The position numbers and the translations under genes are program-made. The notes beneath the pieces were generated by a model. The model searched no databases. It saw only the letters and a program-made list of their open reading frames with translations, and was not told the DNA's origin. A stretch of 64,000 bases of DNA. Origin: Tissierellia bacterium (GTDB lineage: Bacteria > Bacillota > Clostridia > Tissierellales > Peptoniphilaceae). This document shows, one piece after another, positions 26,286-34,819 of the stretch (within the stretch, counting starts at the first letter, position 1; every line of letters begins with the position of its first letter). Where the stretch lies: contig JAUNUQ010000002.1 of the NCBI GenBank assembly GCA_030538075.1, positions 1-64,000 of the forward strand, given 5' to 3'.

Positions 26286-27215
26286 ATGACAATTAAAGGC
26301 GTAATTCGAACAGGTTTAATCCAACTCAGAGTGTTGGATATGGAGAAGTCCATCCGTCACTATGTGGACATCATCGGATTGGAATATGTGGGAAAGGCCG
26401 AGGATGGAAGAGTCTTTTTAAAGGGTTATGACGAATTTGATCATCACTGTGTAGCACTTCGGGAGACGGATACCGCAGGGATGGATTTCATTGCGATGAA
26501 GGTGGAGAGCGATGAGTACTTGAAAGAGATCACTGAAAAGACCATTGCCTTTGGGCTAACGGTAGAGCATATTGAAGCCAATTCTGATCAACCTGGCTTT
26601 GGCCGTAGGGTTGCTGTAACTCTGCCCATGGGCCATCGACTGGACCTCTATGCTGAGGTGGAAATGGCAGAGGACACACCGATGACGATGAATCCAGATA
26701 TCTGGAAACAAGCTCCAAGGGGAATGGCGGCTCTGGGGATTGACCACGCCTTATTGTTTGGGCCAAATGTGGATCTGACAACGAAGTATTTCACGGAAGT
26801 ATTGGAGTTGAGCATCACAGAGGTACTTAAGAATCCGGAAAATACTGGTAATATGACGGTTTGGCTGACTGCCAACAACAAAGGTCATGATCTGGCTATT
26901 TTAGAGTATCCAGAACCTGGAAAACTCCATCATATCGGCTTTAAGCTAGAGGACTGGCATGCGATTGGCCATGCGGCAGACCTGATCTCCGTCAACGACG
27001 TTGCCCTGGATGCGGGACCGATGCGCCATGGTATCACAAGGGGACAGACCATCTATTTCTTTGATCCATCAGGAAATAGAAATGAGACCTTCGCAGGTGG
27101 CTATGCACATTATCCAGATCATCCCGTTCGGGAATGGGATTTCGCCCATGTCGGCAAGGGTATTTTCTACTATACAAGAGAACTGAATGAGCGGTTTATC
27201 AACGTCGTCTCTTAA
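26286..27215 (+). CDS. Catechol 2,3-dioxygenase (XylE-like extradiol dioxygenase)
   Basis: A 309-residue, two-domain vicinal-oxygen-chelate enzyme that closely follows XylE along its length (for example VIRTGLIQLRVLDMEKSIRH near the start, RHGITRGQTIYFFDPSGNRN and ELNERF near the end). Predicted iron ligands are H154, H216 and E267; H201, H248 and Y257 match the XylE active-site H199, H246 and Y255. It should cleave catechols next to the hydroxyls using Fe(II) and O2. The preceding XylT-like gene and the hydrolase upstream complete the set. An O2-requiring enzyme is unexpected beside so many oxygen-sensitive systems. Confidence 0.92.
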   Translation: MTIKGVIRTGLIQLRVLDMEKSIRHYVDIIGLEYVGKAEDGRVFLKGYDEFDHHCVALRETDTAGMDFIAMKVESDEYLKEITEKTIAFGLTVEHIEANSDQPGFGRRVAVTLPMGHRLDLYAEVEMAEDTPMTMNPDIWKQAPRGMAALGIDHALLFGPNVDLTTKYFTEVLELSITEVLKNPENTGNMTVWLTANNKGHDLAILEYPEPGKLHHIGFKLEDWHAIGHAADLISVNDVALDAGPMRHGITRGQTIYFFDPSGNRNETFAGGYAHYPDHPVREWDFAHVGKGIFYYTRELNERFINVVS

Positions 27216-27238
27216 TTAGATCGACCAATTTTACGCAA

Positions 27239-27278
27239 AAAACCAGAGGATCTGTGGCTTAGCCCATCCTCTGGTTTT
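27239..27278. terminator. Bidirectional terminator after the dioxygenase gene
   Basis: AAAACCAGAGGAT (27239-27251) pairs with ATCCTCTGGTTTT (27266-27278), between convergent genes. Confidence 0.85.
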
Positions 27279-27322
27279 GTCTTTCAAATATATGGATGAT
27301 CACTGGATTTTCCATGAATGCA

Positions 27323-28819
27323 TCATTTTTTCAGATTGCCAAAGACCCCTCGAAATAGGGCACGACCAACTTCACGGCCGACGGTGGACATGATATTTTT
27401 TGTGAAGCGATCCATATGGGAGTCCGTACGTCGGGTGGAGGTTTTTTGCTGCTTCTGTTCCAGTTTCTTCTCCTGTTCCTCGAGCTTTTTTCGCTCTGCT
27501 TCCAAGGCGGCGCTCTGTTTTTCTTCAGTCTCTCTAATCTGGCTCTGCTTGGCTGCCAATTCTAGCATTTCATAGGCGCTCTCTCGGTCGATGACCTCGG
27601 CGTATTTCTGCTCAAAGGGACTGTTGTTGATGATGCGCATTCGCTCGGAGCCTTCGACTGTTCCGAAGGCCGACTTTGGTGGTGCGATCAGGACTCTCTT
27701 GGCAAAGCTCGGAGTTCCGGTCTCGTCGAGGGTTGACACGAGGGCCTCTCCAACCTGTAATTCTAAGATCTGCTTTTCGATATCTGCACCGGTTTCCTGT
27801 CTGAAGGTCTCGGCGACGGCTTTGACCACCTTTTGTTCCTTTGGGGTATAGGCCCTGAGTGCATGTTGAACTCGGTTTCCCAGTTGGGAGGATACGCTGT
27901 CGGGGATGTCCTTGGGGGACTGGGTGATAAAGAAGACACCCACACCCTTTGAGCGTACGAGACGTACGATGAGCTCAATCTTTTCGAGCAGGGCATCCGG
28001 TGCATCCTGAAAGATCAGATGGGCTTCATCAAAGAAGAAGACGAACTTGGGTTTGTCCAAATCCCCTACCTCCTCGAGGGTTTCGTATAGTTCAGAAAGG
28101 AGCCAGAGCAGGAATGTGGAATACAGCTTTGGTGAATTGAATAGTTTTTCTGCGGCTAGGATATTGATGATTCCTCTGCCATCTGAAGAGCTCCTCAAAA
28201 AGTCTCGAATATCCAGCGCCGGCTCGCAGAAGAACTGGTCTGCCCCCTCCTGTTCCAGCACCAATAGACTGCGCAAAATGGCACCAACGGATGCAGAGCT
28301 GATATTTCCGTAGTTTCGTCCCAGCTCCTTAGAGTGATCGTTCACGTAGTTGAGCATCGCTCTGAGGTCTTTTATATCCAATAGGAGTAATCCCTGTTCA
28401 TCCGCTACTCTATAGGCGATATGCATGATGCCCGTTTGGATTTCGTTTAATCCCAGGAGCCTTGAGAGCATCAGGGGACCCATTTCAGAGATGGTGGAGC
28501 GTACGGGTAGACCGAGCTCGCCGAAGATATCCCAAAACTCGACAGGATAGCTGGAAAAGGAAAAATCCTCGATCCCTATGGTTTGCATTCTCTCTAGGAG
28601 CTTGTCATTCATCTCGCCTTCTCTAGCCAAGGAAGCCAGATCTCCCTTTACATCTGCCATAAATACGGGTACGCCCCAGTCGGACAGGGCCTCTGCGATC
28701 ACCTTTAATGTGACGGTCTTACCAGTTCCCGTGGCACCGGCGATTAAGCCATGCCGATTCATCATCTTAGAATAGAGGAAGACCTTTTCTTCTCCTCCGC
28801 CCAATAAGAATTGTTCCAT
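27323..28819 (-). CDS. HerA-like ATPase of the YjgR/DUF853 family
   Basis: A 498-residue P-loop ATPase. Walker A is AGATGTGKTVTLKVIAEAL, Walker B KFVFFFDEAHLIF, then FITQSPKDIPDSVSSQLGNR. This arrangement is typical of the YjgR (DUF853) branch of HerA/FtsK-like helicases, whose role is not settled. The C-terminal ~100 residues are a charged coiled coil (KQSAALEAERKKLEEQEKK). GGAGGG is placed before ATG 28819, so the nine-residue upstream extension is not used. Stand-alone gene. Confidence 0.82.
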   Translation of the reverse strand: MEQFLLGGGEEKVFLYSKMMNRHGLIAGATGTGKTVTLKVIAEALSDWGVPVFMADVKGDLASLAREGEMNDKLLERMQTIGIEDFSFSSYPVEFWDIFGELGLPVRSTISEMGPLMLSRLLGLNEIQTGIMHIAYRVADEQGLLLLDIKDLRAMLNYVNDHSKELGRNYGNISSASVGAILRSLLVLEQEGADQFFCEPALDIRDFLRSSSDGRGIINILAAEKLFNSPKLYSTFLLWLLSELYETLEEVGDLDKPKFVFFFDEAHLIFQDAPDALLEKIELIVRLVRSKGVGVFFITQSPKDIPDSVSSQLGNRVQHALRAYTPKEQKVVKAVAETFRQETGADIEKQILELQVGEALVSTLDETGTPSFAKRVLIAPPKSAFGTVEGSERMRIINNSPFEQKYAEVIDRESAYEMLELAAKQSQIRETEEKQSAALEAERKKLEEQEKKLEQKQQKTSTRRTDSHMDRFTKNIMSTVGREVGRALFRGVFGNLKK

Positions 28820-28995
28820 GCTATCCCTCCATTTTATCAACTGCAATTCATATAATTATCATAGCAGTTTTAACTGGAAATGAAAAGGTAGGGGATGAGG
28901 ACGGCTTTCGTGTAAAGGGCGGAGAATTTTGCATTTTCGGTAGTTCTTCGGTATAATTTAGACAATGATACAGAGAGATAAATTGGAGGAGGTTC

Positions 28996-30171
28996 ATGGT
29001 GAATATTCGAGAAGAAGCGCTGGCGCTTCATAGGGAGCATAGGGGAAAAATTGAAGTGGTATCGAAGGTCCCGGTGGAGGATGCCCATCAGTTGAGTTTA
29101 GCTTATACGCCGGGAGTGGCGGAGGTATGCAAGGAGATCTATTTTGATCCTCAACAGGCCTATGCCTACACGAATAAGGGAAATATGATCGCCGTGGTCA
29201 CCGACGGCTCGGCTGTTCTGGGGTTGGGGAATATTGGGTCTCTGGCGGGAATGCCAGTCATGGAGGGGAAGGCGGTGCTCTTTAAGGAATTTGGAGGAGT
29301 GGACGCCTTTCCGATCTGTCTGGAGGGACAGGATACCGATACAATTGTGGAGACGATCAAGCAGATCGCACCCTCCTTTGGAGGGATCAATTTAGAGGAT
29401 ATTGCTGCACCGCGCTGTTTTGAGATCGAACGTCGATTGATAGAGGAATTGGATATCCCCGTGTTTCACGATGATCAACACGGAACGGCGGTGATCGTTT
29501 TGGCGGCGGTAGTAAATGGCCTCAAACTGGTGGCAAAGGAATTAGGTCAAGTGCGCATTGTCCTCAGCGGAGCGGGAGCCGCAGGGATTGCCATAGGAAA
29601 TCTCTTGATGGATGCAGGCGTGAAGGATGTCCTCCTCTGCAATCGAAGGGGGATTTTAGATCCTGAGGATGAGCAGTTGGACGAGGAGCGCAGACGGATG
29701 GCATCGATCACGAATCCAACTAGAAAAAAGGGAAGCTTAGCAGACGCATTGGTGGGTGCTGATGTCTTCATTGGCGTCTCCGCTCCTGGTCTTTGTAATC
29801 GGGACATGGTTGCAAAGATGGCCTCCGATGCCATCGTATTGGCGATGGCCAATCCCATACCGGAGATCTATCCAGAGGAGGCCTTGGCTGGAGGAGCTCG
29901 TATAGTAGGGACAGGCCGGTCTGATTTTCCCAATCAGGTGAATAATGTGCTGGTATTTCCAGGTCTGTTTCGGGGGGCATTGGATGTCAGAGCCACAGTG
30001 ATCAATACTCAGATGAAGCTGGCAGCAGCCTATGGGATAGCTGAGCTGATCGCAGATGAGGAATTGAGAGAAGACTATATCGTGCCAGCAGCCTTCGACA
30101 GGAGAGTGGGACCCATTGTGGCAGCAAGGGTTGCAGAAGCAGCTCGGCTCACTGGGGTAGCGAGGGTATAA
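28996..30171 (+). CDS. NAD(P)-dependent malic enzyme
   Basis: A 391-residue decarboxylating malate dehydrogenase of the short bacterial type. SLAYTPGVAEVCKEI, GLGNIGSLAGMPVMEGKAVLF, the metal/substrate region EDIAAPRCFEIERRL and FHDDQHGTAVI, and the Rossmann motif LSGAGAAGIAIGNLL are conserved. It converts malate to pyruvate and CO2. GGAGGAGG precedes ATG 28996. Single gene, not coupled to the AEC transporter 10 kb away. Confidence 0.94.
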   Translation: MVNIREEALALHREHRGKIEVVSKVPVEDAHQLSLAYTPGVAEVCKEIYFDPQQAYAYTNKGNMIAVVTDGSAVLGLGNIGSLAGMPVMEGKAVLFKEFGGVDAFPICLEGQDTDTIVETIKQIAPSFGGINLEDIAAPRCFEIERRLIEELDIPVFHDDQHGTAVIVLAAVVNGLKLVAKELGQVRIVLSGAGAAGIAIGNLLMDAGVKDVLLCNRRGILDPEDEQLDEERRRMASITNPTRKKGSLADALVGADVFIGVSAPGLCNRDMVAKMASDAIVLAMANPIPEIYPEEALAGGARIVGTGRSDFPNQVNNVLVFPGLFRGALDVRATVINTQMKLAAAYGIAELIADEELREDYIVPAAFDRRVGPIVAARVAEAARLTGVARV

Positions 30172-30361
30172 ACAGCTGGAGAAGAAGTTTTATAGTTTGG
30201 CGGAATAAATATTTAACGATTGTATAAAACGCTTATATTGAGGATGTGTTGGGCTTTTCAATGCCAATGCATCCTCTCATTGTAAGCGGTTTGTAAGATT
30301 ATTTCACAGGTCGATGGGTATATGTTTAATACGGAAAAATGTATACTCGGCAAGTGAGGTG

Positions 30362-30751
30362 ATGAGGAGGATGGTGGATTTTAGGGAATATAAGGGAGAG
30401 GTTTTTCAGACGATCATGATTGGGATAGCTATGCTGACCTTGACTCTGCCATGGCTCTACATGCAGGGGAGAGAAGTCGCTGGTTTTGAGATAATGGCAG
30501 ATATATTGCCGGCATTTGTAATCGCTGTATTTGGTTTCTTATTAGGGGTTTGGAACGGGAAGAGGCTGGGCCGCATTCAGAGCCTCCTCGTCAAAGGTTT
30601 GAGTTTGTTCGCCTTATTTCTACTCAGTGGGAGTAGCGTCGGTTGGTGTTTTACTGACTGTACTCCTTTTTTTATGATTTGGGTGGTTCTCCTCATCATT
30701 ACGGGGCTGGTCTCTGTCTTGATGTCAACGCGAATCGGAGCGGATCTATAG
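30362..30751 (+). CDS. Small membrane protein of unknown function
   Basis: About 129 residues, with four hydrophobic segments (roughly 17-34, 42-60, 76-92 and 100-118) and a GVWNGKRLGRIQ loop. I do not recognise a family. The start is uncertain: an open frame extends to 30314, ATG 30362 follows GAGG closely and ATG 30371 follows AGGAGG directly. It lies alone after the malic enzyme gene, with a hairpin behind it. Confidence 0.5.
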   Translation: MRRMVDFREYKGEVFQTIMIGIAMLTLTLPWLYMQGREVAGFEIMADILPAFVIAVFGFLLGVWNGKRLGRIQSLLVKGLSLFALFLLSGSSVGWCFTDCTPFFMIWVVLLIITGLVSVLMSTRIGADL

Positions 30752-30771
30752 CAATTATTAAACATTAAGAG

Positions 30772-30799
30772 ACGAGGCCTAGGTGAACCTAGGCCTCGT
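30772..30799. terminator. Hairpin overlapping the end of the metallo-hydrolase gene
   Basis: ACGAGGCCTAGG (30772-30783) and CCTAGGCCTCGT (30788-30799) form a perfect 12-bp stem with a TGAA loop. The minus-strand metallo-hydrolase stop codon (30789-30791) lies inside the 3' arm. Confidence 0.65.
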
Positions 30800-31553
30800 A
30801 ATTGATTAGAAAGATCTGATTCCGCTTGATGACCGGTCGATAGATCTGCTTGTATTTCTCATGTTGGGTGAGGAAGGAGATATTATAGGTCATATCGTCT
30901 CGAAAGTGCATCGGAAAAAAGAGGGTTGGTTTGACCTCGTCTAAGAAGATGCGCGCTCCATCGGAGTATCTCTTCTTGAGACGGGGGTCTAAGGGGAAGA
31001 AGGCAATATCCACGTCGTAGTTTGAGATTTCCTTGATCTCCTTTAGGAAGTCTTTTTGCATCTGTGCTCGCTCCCTTTCGGTGTCCTCATCCCAGATCCA
31101 AAGATTTAAATCCCCCGCATGGAAGATATGAATCCCGTCCACCTCGACTAAATAGCTGAGACCTTGATCCGTGGAGCCGAAGGTGCGGACAGTTAAATTG
31201 TCGAATTCTTTAAAGCTATTCGGGTGCATATAATGCACATTTTTCTGGAATAGGGGCTTGATGCTCTGCACATCAGCTGTATTTTCTCCGAGGTAGATGA
31301 CATTGTCTCTCTTTTCTAGAGCGGGGATGTCATCGGAGAGGACATAGCGATAGAATTCGCTGCCAGGCAGTTCGAGGATGGAGCGATCAAAGTGATCTGG
31401 GTGGCGGTGGGTTGCGAAGAAGGTCACATCCTTACGCTGTGGATTCAGGTCAGAGAGATCCCCCTCAAAATAATCGAAGATGAGTACCTGGTTTCCGATG
31501 CTGATTTGATAGCAGCTATGATAAATGTATTTTACAATGACTTGATTGGCCAT
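30789..31553 (-). CDS. MBL-fold metallo-hydrolase (UlaG-like)
   Basis: A 254-residue metallo-beta-lactamase-fold protein. The metal site is visible in FFATHRHPDHFD, with later ligands in IHIFHAGDLN and FFPMHFRDD. The family includes UlaG-type lactonases and many uncharacterised hydrolases, so the substrate cannot be named. GGAGGTG precedes the ATG. It is transcribed alone, divergently from the M55-fold gene. Confidence 0.8.
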   Translation of the reverse strand: MANQVIVKYIYHSCYQISIGNQVLIFDYFEGDLSDLNPQRKDVTFFATHRHPDHFDRSILELPGSEFYRYVLSDDIPALEKRDNVIYLGENTADVQSIKPLFQKNVHYMHPNSFKEFDNLTVRTFGSTDQGLSYLVEVDGIHIFHAGDLNLWIWDEDTERERAQMQKDFLKEIKEISNYDVDIAFFPLDPRLKKRYSDGARIFLDEVKPTLFFPMHFRDDMTYNISFLTQHEKYKQIYRPVIKRNQIFLINYEA

Positions 31554-31697
31554 AGGACACCTCCAGTGGTCTAGATTGATAGATTACATACTCTTTATAC
31601 CCATTCAGGGAGTTTTTAGGCAGGGCATTTTACTTTTTCTAGAAATGGGTATATATTACTAGAATGAGATATTGTGAGAAGAGAAGAGGTGTGTGTT

Positions 31698-32492
31698 TTG
31701 AAAATATACATAAGTGTGGATCTGGGGGGGACCAGTGGCTCTGTTGGATACGAGACATGGCATTTTTCACCACAGGATTTGGAAAATCAACTACTCATCA
31801 TGAACAACGAATTGGTGGTGGTATGTAACGCCATCAATGATCTGGATCAGACCTCGGAGATCACCATCAAGGATTCCTTTGGCGATGCAACGGGGGTCAA
31901 CCTCAATATCCTACCTGCGAACACGACCATCATCAGGGGCTGGGATGGTGGACCCTTGGGGATGATGCAGGGGATCAATGAGAGCTATGACATGACTTTG
32001 CTCGTGGGCTTCAACCGCGAGGCCTTTACCCGATCCACCTGTACCTTGGGCCGGATCGAACGAGAGATCACCGACGTAAAAATCAATGGAATCGTGGCAT
32101 CGGAGTTTTTAATCAGCTACTATACCTCTTTGTATTATGGTGTGCCAGTGCGCTTTGTCTCTGGCGACAAGAGCCTCTGTGATATGGTGGAGATCTTCGA
32201 CCCGAGCATTAACACCGTCTATGCCGTGGAGAGGGTGGGGAGTTCTGTCATCTCGGATACCCCGGAATTTATCAATCAACTGATTTACAAAGAGGTACAA
32301 CGCGCCCTGACCAATGATAGCTATATGATGGCGCAGTTACCCACCGCCTTTGAACTGGAGTTGGAATACAGAGAATCTGCATATGCCTATCGGGCGAGCT
32401 TCTATCCTGGGACCATCTTGACGGATTCCAGGACGATAAAGTACATTACAGGTGACTTTATGGAGATCCTCCGGCTTCTGATGTTTATTTAA
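31698..32492 (+). CDS. M55 (DppA-fold) protein lacking most zinc ligands, probable pseudoenzyme
   Basis: A 264-residue relative of the D-aminopeptidase DppA. The fold is recognisable: MKIYISVDLGGTSG aligns with the DppA start, then EITIKDSFGDATG, MTLLVGFNREAFT and the GVPVRFVSGDKSLC region. In DppA zinc is held by D8, E10, H60, H104 and E133. Here D8 and E136 remain, but E10 is G10, H60 is F61 and H104 is N106, so no normal dinuclear site can form. It starts with TTG 31698, 8 nt after AGAGG; that numbering reproduces the family's D8 position. It is followed 52 nt later by a TIM-barrel gene. Function unknown; a binding or regulatory role is possible. Confidence 0.7.
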   Translation: MKIYISVDLGGTSGSVGYETWHFSPQDLENQLLIMNNELVVVCNAINDLDQTSEITIKDSFGDATGVNLNILPANTTIIRGWDGGPLGMMQGINESYDMTLLVGFNREAFTRSTCTLGRIEREITDVKINGIVASEFLISYYTSLYYGVPVRFVSGDKSLCDMVEIFDPSINTVYAVERVGSSVISDTPEFINQLIYKEVQRALTNDSYMMAQLPTAFELELEYRESAYAYRASFYPGTILTDSRTIKYITGDFMEILRLLMFI

Positions 32493-32544
32493 CCATATCG
32501 CCTTTCGGGGGCACATCGGATACCATTTTGAAAGAGGTGAATAA

Positions 32545-33360
32545 ATGAAAGAGAAAGATAATAAGATATTTGTAGAGAAGATGAATATTCATGGGAAGGT
32601 AGTTGGCCCAGATGAGGAGCAGATTTCGAAGAGGGGAAAGTATATTCCAGAGATCAAGTCCGTCCTCAGGAATAAGATCATCCGCGTCCCAGAGGCCGTA
32701 TACAAATGCAGTGGGATCTCGATTTTAGGGACGAGGATTAAATCCTTACTCTTTACGACGGATATCGCCCTGCTAAAGAATCATAATGCCAATTCTGTGA
32801 TTGCCGTCTATCCCTTTACACCGCAACTATCCATCATGCAGGCCATTATCCACAATGCATCCGTACCCGTGTTCACTGGCGTGGGAGGGGGGCTGACGAC
32901 GGGCCCCAGGGCGGTGAATTTGGCCATGCAGGCGGAGCTCCTCGGCGCCTATGGCGTGGTGGTCAATGCGCCGATGAAACACGATGTAATCAAACAGATT
33001 ACAGATGCCATCGACATCCCGTTGATCGCCTCTGTCGTCTCGATGGAGGATGACTATATGGGCAAGATCGAGGCTGGCACGAAGATCCTAAATGTATCCG
33101 GCGGCAAACACACTGCAGAGCTGGTTCGCCAGATTCGTAGGGACGTGGGGAGCAAATTCCCCATTATCGCCACCGGGGGCAACCGAGATGAGCTCATTTT
33201 GGAGACGATTGAAGCCGGTGCAAATGCCATCACCTACACGCCTCCCACTTCTGCGGAGATGTTTAACGAGATCATGCGGATTTACCGAACTAAGATGGGG
33301 GATTACGATACCGTCTCTTTTGTAAATGGCAATATCCAGGACCAGGAAGAAAAGGAATAG
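32545..33360 (+). CDS. TIM-barrel protein, phosphate-binding-barrel type, unknown function
   Basis: A 271-residue protein with alternating strands and helices: SVIAVYPFTPQLSIMQAII, PVFTGVGGGLTTGPRAVNLA, GAYGVVVNAPM, IPLIASVVSMEDD, KILNVSGGKHTAELV, FPIIATGGNRDELI and ANAITYTPPTSAEMF. The paired glycine motifs near the C terminus resemble the phosphate site of ribulose-phosphate-binding barrels. I do not recognise the substrate; such proteins are often annotated only as 'hydrolase'. Probably cotranscribed with the M55-fold gene, with a terminator directly after it. Confidence 0.55.
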   Translation: MKEKDNKIFVEKMNIHGKVVGPDEEQISKRGKYIPEIKSVLRNKIIRVPEAVYKCSGISILGTRIKSLLFTTDIALLKNHNANSVIAVYPFTPQLSIMQAIIHNASVPVFTGVGGGLTTGPRAVNLAMQAELLGAYGVVVNAPMKHDVIKQITDAIDIPLIASVVSMEDDYMGKIEAGTKILNVSGGKHTAELVRQIRRDVGSKFPIIATGGNRDELILETIEAGANAITYTPPTSAEMFNEIMRIYRTKMGDYDTVSFVNGNIQDQEEKE

Positions 33361-33368
33361 AACAACAG

Positions 33369-33393
33369 ACCTCAAGCGGTTTTTGCTTGAGGT
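33369..33393 (+). terminator. Terminator after the TIM-barrel gene
   Basis: ACCTCAAGC (33369-33377) pairs with GCTTGAGGT (33385-33393), loop GGTTTTT. Confidence 0.65.
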
Positions 33394-33435
33394 TTCTGGA
33401 TTCTTATGATATACTTTTGCAGTAAATCTCTGGCG

Positions 33436-33481
33436 AGCACTCAAGCATCCGGATTCCCAGGAGTTCGGCTACTTGAGTGCT
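33436..33481 (+). promoter_or_regulatory. Leader hairpin upstream of rpsF (candidate S6:S18 autoregulation site)
   Basis: AGCACTCAAG (33436-33445) pairs with CTTGAGTGCT (33472-33481). The interior contains ATCCGG and TTCGGC. A stem with a CCG-containing bulge in the rpsF 5' leader is the known binding site of the S6:S18 complex in many bacteria. The position (29 nt before the rpsF start) and shape fit, but the motif has not been aligned. Confidence 0.4.
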
Positions 33482-33509
33482 TGCCCATAGTCCACAGGGA
33501 GGTGAAGGA

Positions 33510-33794
33510 ATGAGAAAGTACGAAGGAGTTTTTATCTTCAAGAATACCCTTGAAGAAGCTACCAGAACGCAATTGTTTGAGAGAATCACCGACATCATCA
33601 AGAATGGCGGAAATATCACGGAAATTGCTGAGTGGGGAACGAGAAAGCTGGCTTATGAGATCGACTATAACCGTGAAGGTTATTATTATATCGTCAGTTT
33701 TGAAGCAACTCCGGAAATCGTCGCTGAGATGGACCGTAGATCTAGAATCACGGATTCCCTACTCAGATTCATGATTACCAGAGTAGAAGCATAA
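33510..33794 (+). CDS. rpsF: 30S ribosomal protein S6
   Basis: 94 residues, MRKYEGVFIFKNTLEEATR through RRSRITDSLLRFMITRVEA, a typical short S6 without an acidic tail. The start at 33510 follows GGGAGGTG; an open frame upstream to 33477 is not coding. First gene of rpsF-ssb-rpsR. Confidence 0.95.
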   Translation: MRKYEGVFIFKNTLEEATRTQLFERITDIIKNGGNITEIAEWGTRKLAYEIDYNREGYYYIVSFEATPEIVAEMDRRSRITDSLLRFMITRVEA

Positions 33795-33807
33795 GCGGGA
33801 GGGAGAA

Positions 33808-34374
33808 ATGAACAGCGTTGTATTGATCGGCAGATTAGTTAGAGATCCTGAACTGCGCTATGCCGCAGAGACGGGAAACCCCTTTGGGAATTTCACCATA
33901 GCCGTAGATCGAATGCTCTCCAGAGAGAGAAAACAGGAGAACGAAGCGAAGGGCCTTCCAACTGCAGATTTTATCCGCATTCTCGTGTCCGGCAAGACGG
34001 CTGAGAACTGTGGGAATTTCCTGGCAAAGGGAAGACTGGTTGCCGTACAGGGCCGCATCGAAACCGGCAGCTACACCAATAATCAGGGACAAAAGGTCTA
34101 CACTACCGATGTTCGGGCAGACCGTGTACAGTTCTTGGAGTGGGGAGACAAAGCTGCGAATCAAGGCGCATTCAATAATTCCTACCAGCAAGGTTACCAA
34201 CCCCAGGGCGGTTTCCAAGGTGGAGGGGCCAATCGATCCGGAGGAGCTTCCGGCGGTGCAACCCCCAACTTTTACAATTCGCCAGGACAAAACCAAGATT
34301 TTAACGATGGCGGTTTTAATGACGGAGACGATGATTTCATCCCATTCGACGATGATTCCAAAATTCCGTTCTAG
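33808..34374 (+). CDS. ssb: Single-stranded DNA-binding protein
   Basis: A 188-residue SSB: OB fold (~1-110: MNSVVLIGRLVRDPELRY, FTIAVDR, ADFIRILVSGKTAEN, YTTDVRADRVQFLEW), a Gly/Gln/Asn-rich flexible linker and the acidic C-terminal tip DDDFIPFDDDSKIPF that recruits partner proteins. It is between rpsF and rpsR as in most Firmicutes. Confidence 0.96.
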   Translation: MNSVVLIGRLVRDPELRYAAETGNPFGNFTIAVDRMLSRERKQENEAKGLPTADFIRILVSGKTAENCGNFLAKGRLVAVQGRIETGSYTNNQGQKVYTTDVRADRVQFLEWGDKAANQGAFNNSYQQGYQPQGGFQGGGANRSGGASGGATPNFYNSPGQNQDFNDGGFNDGDDDFIPFDDDSKIPF

Positions 34375-34391
34375 TAGAAAGGAGAACATAA

Positions 34392-34616
34392 GTGCAACGA
34401 AGATATCGACCTAGAAAAAAGGTCTGCGCTTTTTGTGCCGATAAAAACAAGGAAATCAACTACAAAGATGTCAATACACTGAAAAAATACGTCAGTGAGC
34501 GCGGTAAGATCCTACCCAGAAGAGTATCTGGCAACTGTGCAAAGCATCAAAGAGAGTTGACGGCAGAGATCAAAAAGGCAAGACAAGTCGTACTTCTTCC
34601 GTATTCAGCGGATTAA
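34392..34616 (+). CDS. rpsR: 30S ribosomal protein S18, zinc-binding form
   Basis: 74 residues with a GTG start. [11 protein letters not shown]-like N terminus, [19 protein letters not shown] core. C12, C15, C49 and H52 make a likely zinc site (the C+ form of S18). Confidence 0.94.
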   Translation: MQRRYRPRKKVCAFCADKNKEINYKDVNTLKKYVSERGKILPRRVSGNCAKHQRELTAEIKKARQVVLLPYSAD

Positions 34617-34621
34617 GAGAC

Positions 34622-34648
34622 AAAACCGGGGCAGGACCCCGGTTTTTT
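34622..34648 (+). terminator. Terminator after rpsR
   Basis: AAAACCGGGG (34622-34631) pairs with CCCCGGTTTT (34637-34646), followed by a T run. Confidence 0.85.
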
Positions 34649-34763
34649 TATTGGGAGGATCGCCCCAAGTCGATTGAAGCCTTACATGGATGAAGAAGAT
34701 CATGAAAAAATATGGAAAGGGTTCGCAGCATTGGCTAAACTCGTAAAGATAGGAAAATTGTTG

Positions 34764-34796
34764 TATAATATAAAGAAGGTTCCAAAATAGGGAACC
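34764..34796 (+). promoter_or_regulatory. Promoter -10 and small leader hairpin of the yybS operon
   Basis: TATAAT at 34764-34769 is followed by GGTTCC (34778-34783) and GGAACC (34791-34796), which can pair in the leader. The -35 is weak. Confidence 0.4.
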
Positions 34797-34819
34797 GAAT
34801 GTTTCAAATGGGAGGAATT

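Noticed and set aside
26286-27215. The dioxygenase as a generic glyoxalase/VOC protein
   Set aside because: Full-length similarity, metal ligands and second-sphere residues match catechol 2,3-dioxygenase, and a XylT-like gene is adjacent.
33835-34389. A 184-codon minus-strand open frame opposite ssb
   Set aside because: It is an antisense shadow of a clear SSB gene within a conserved operon.
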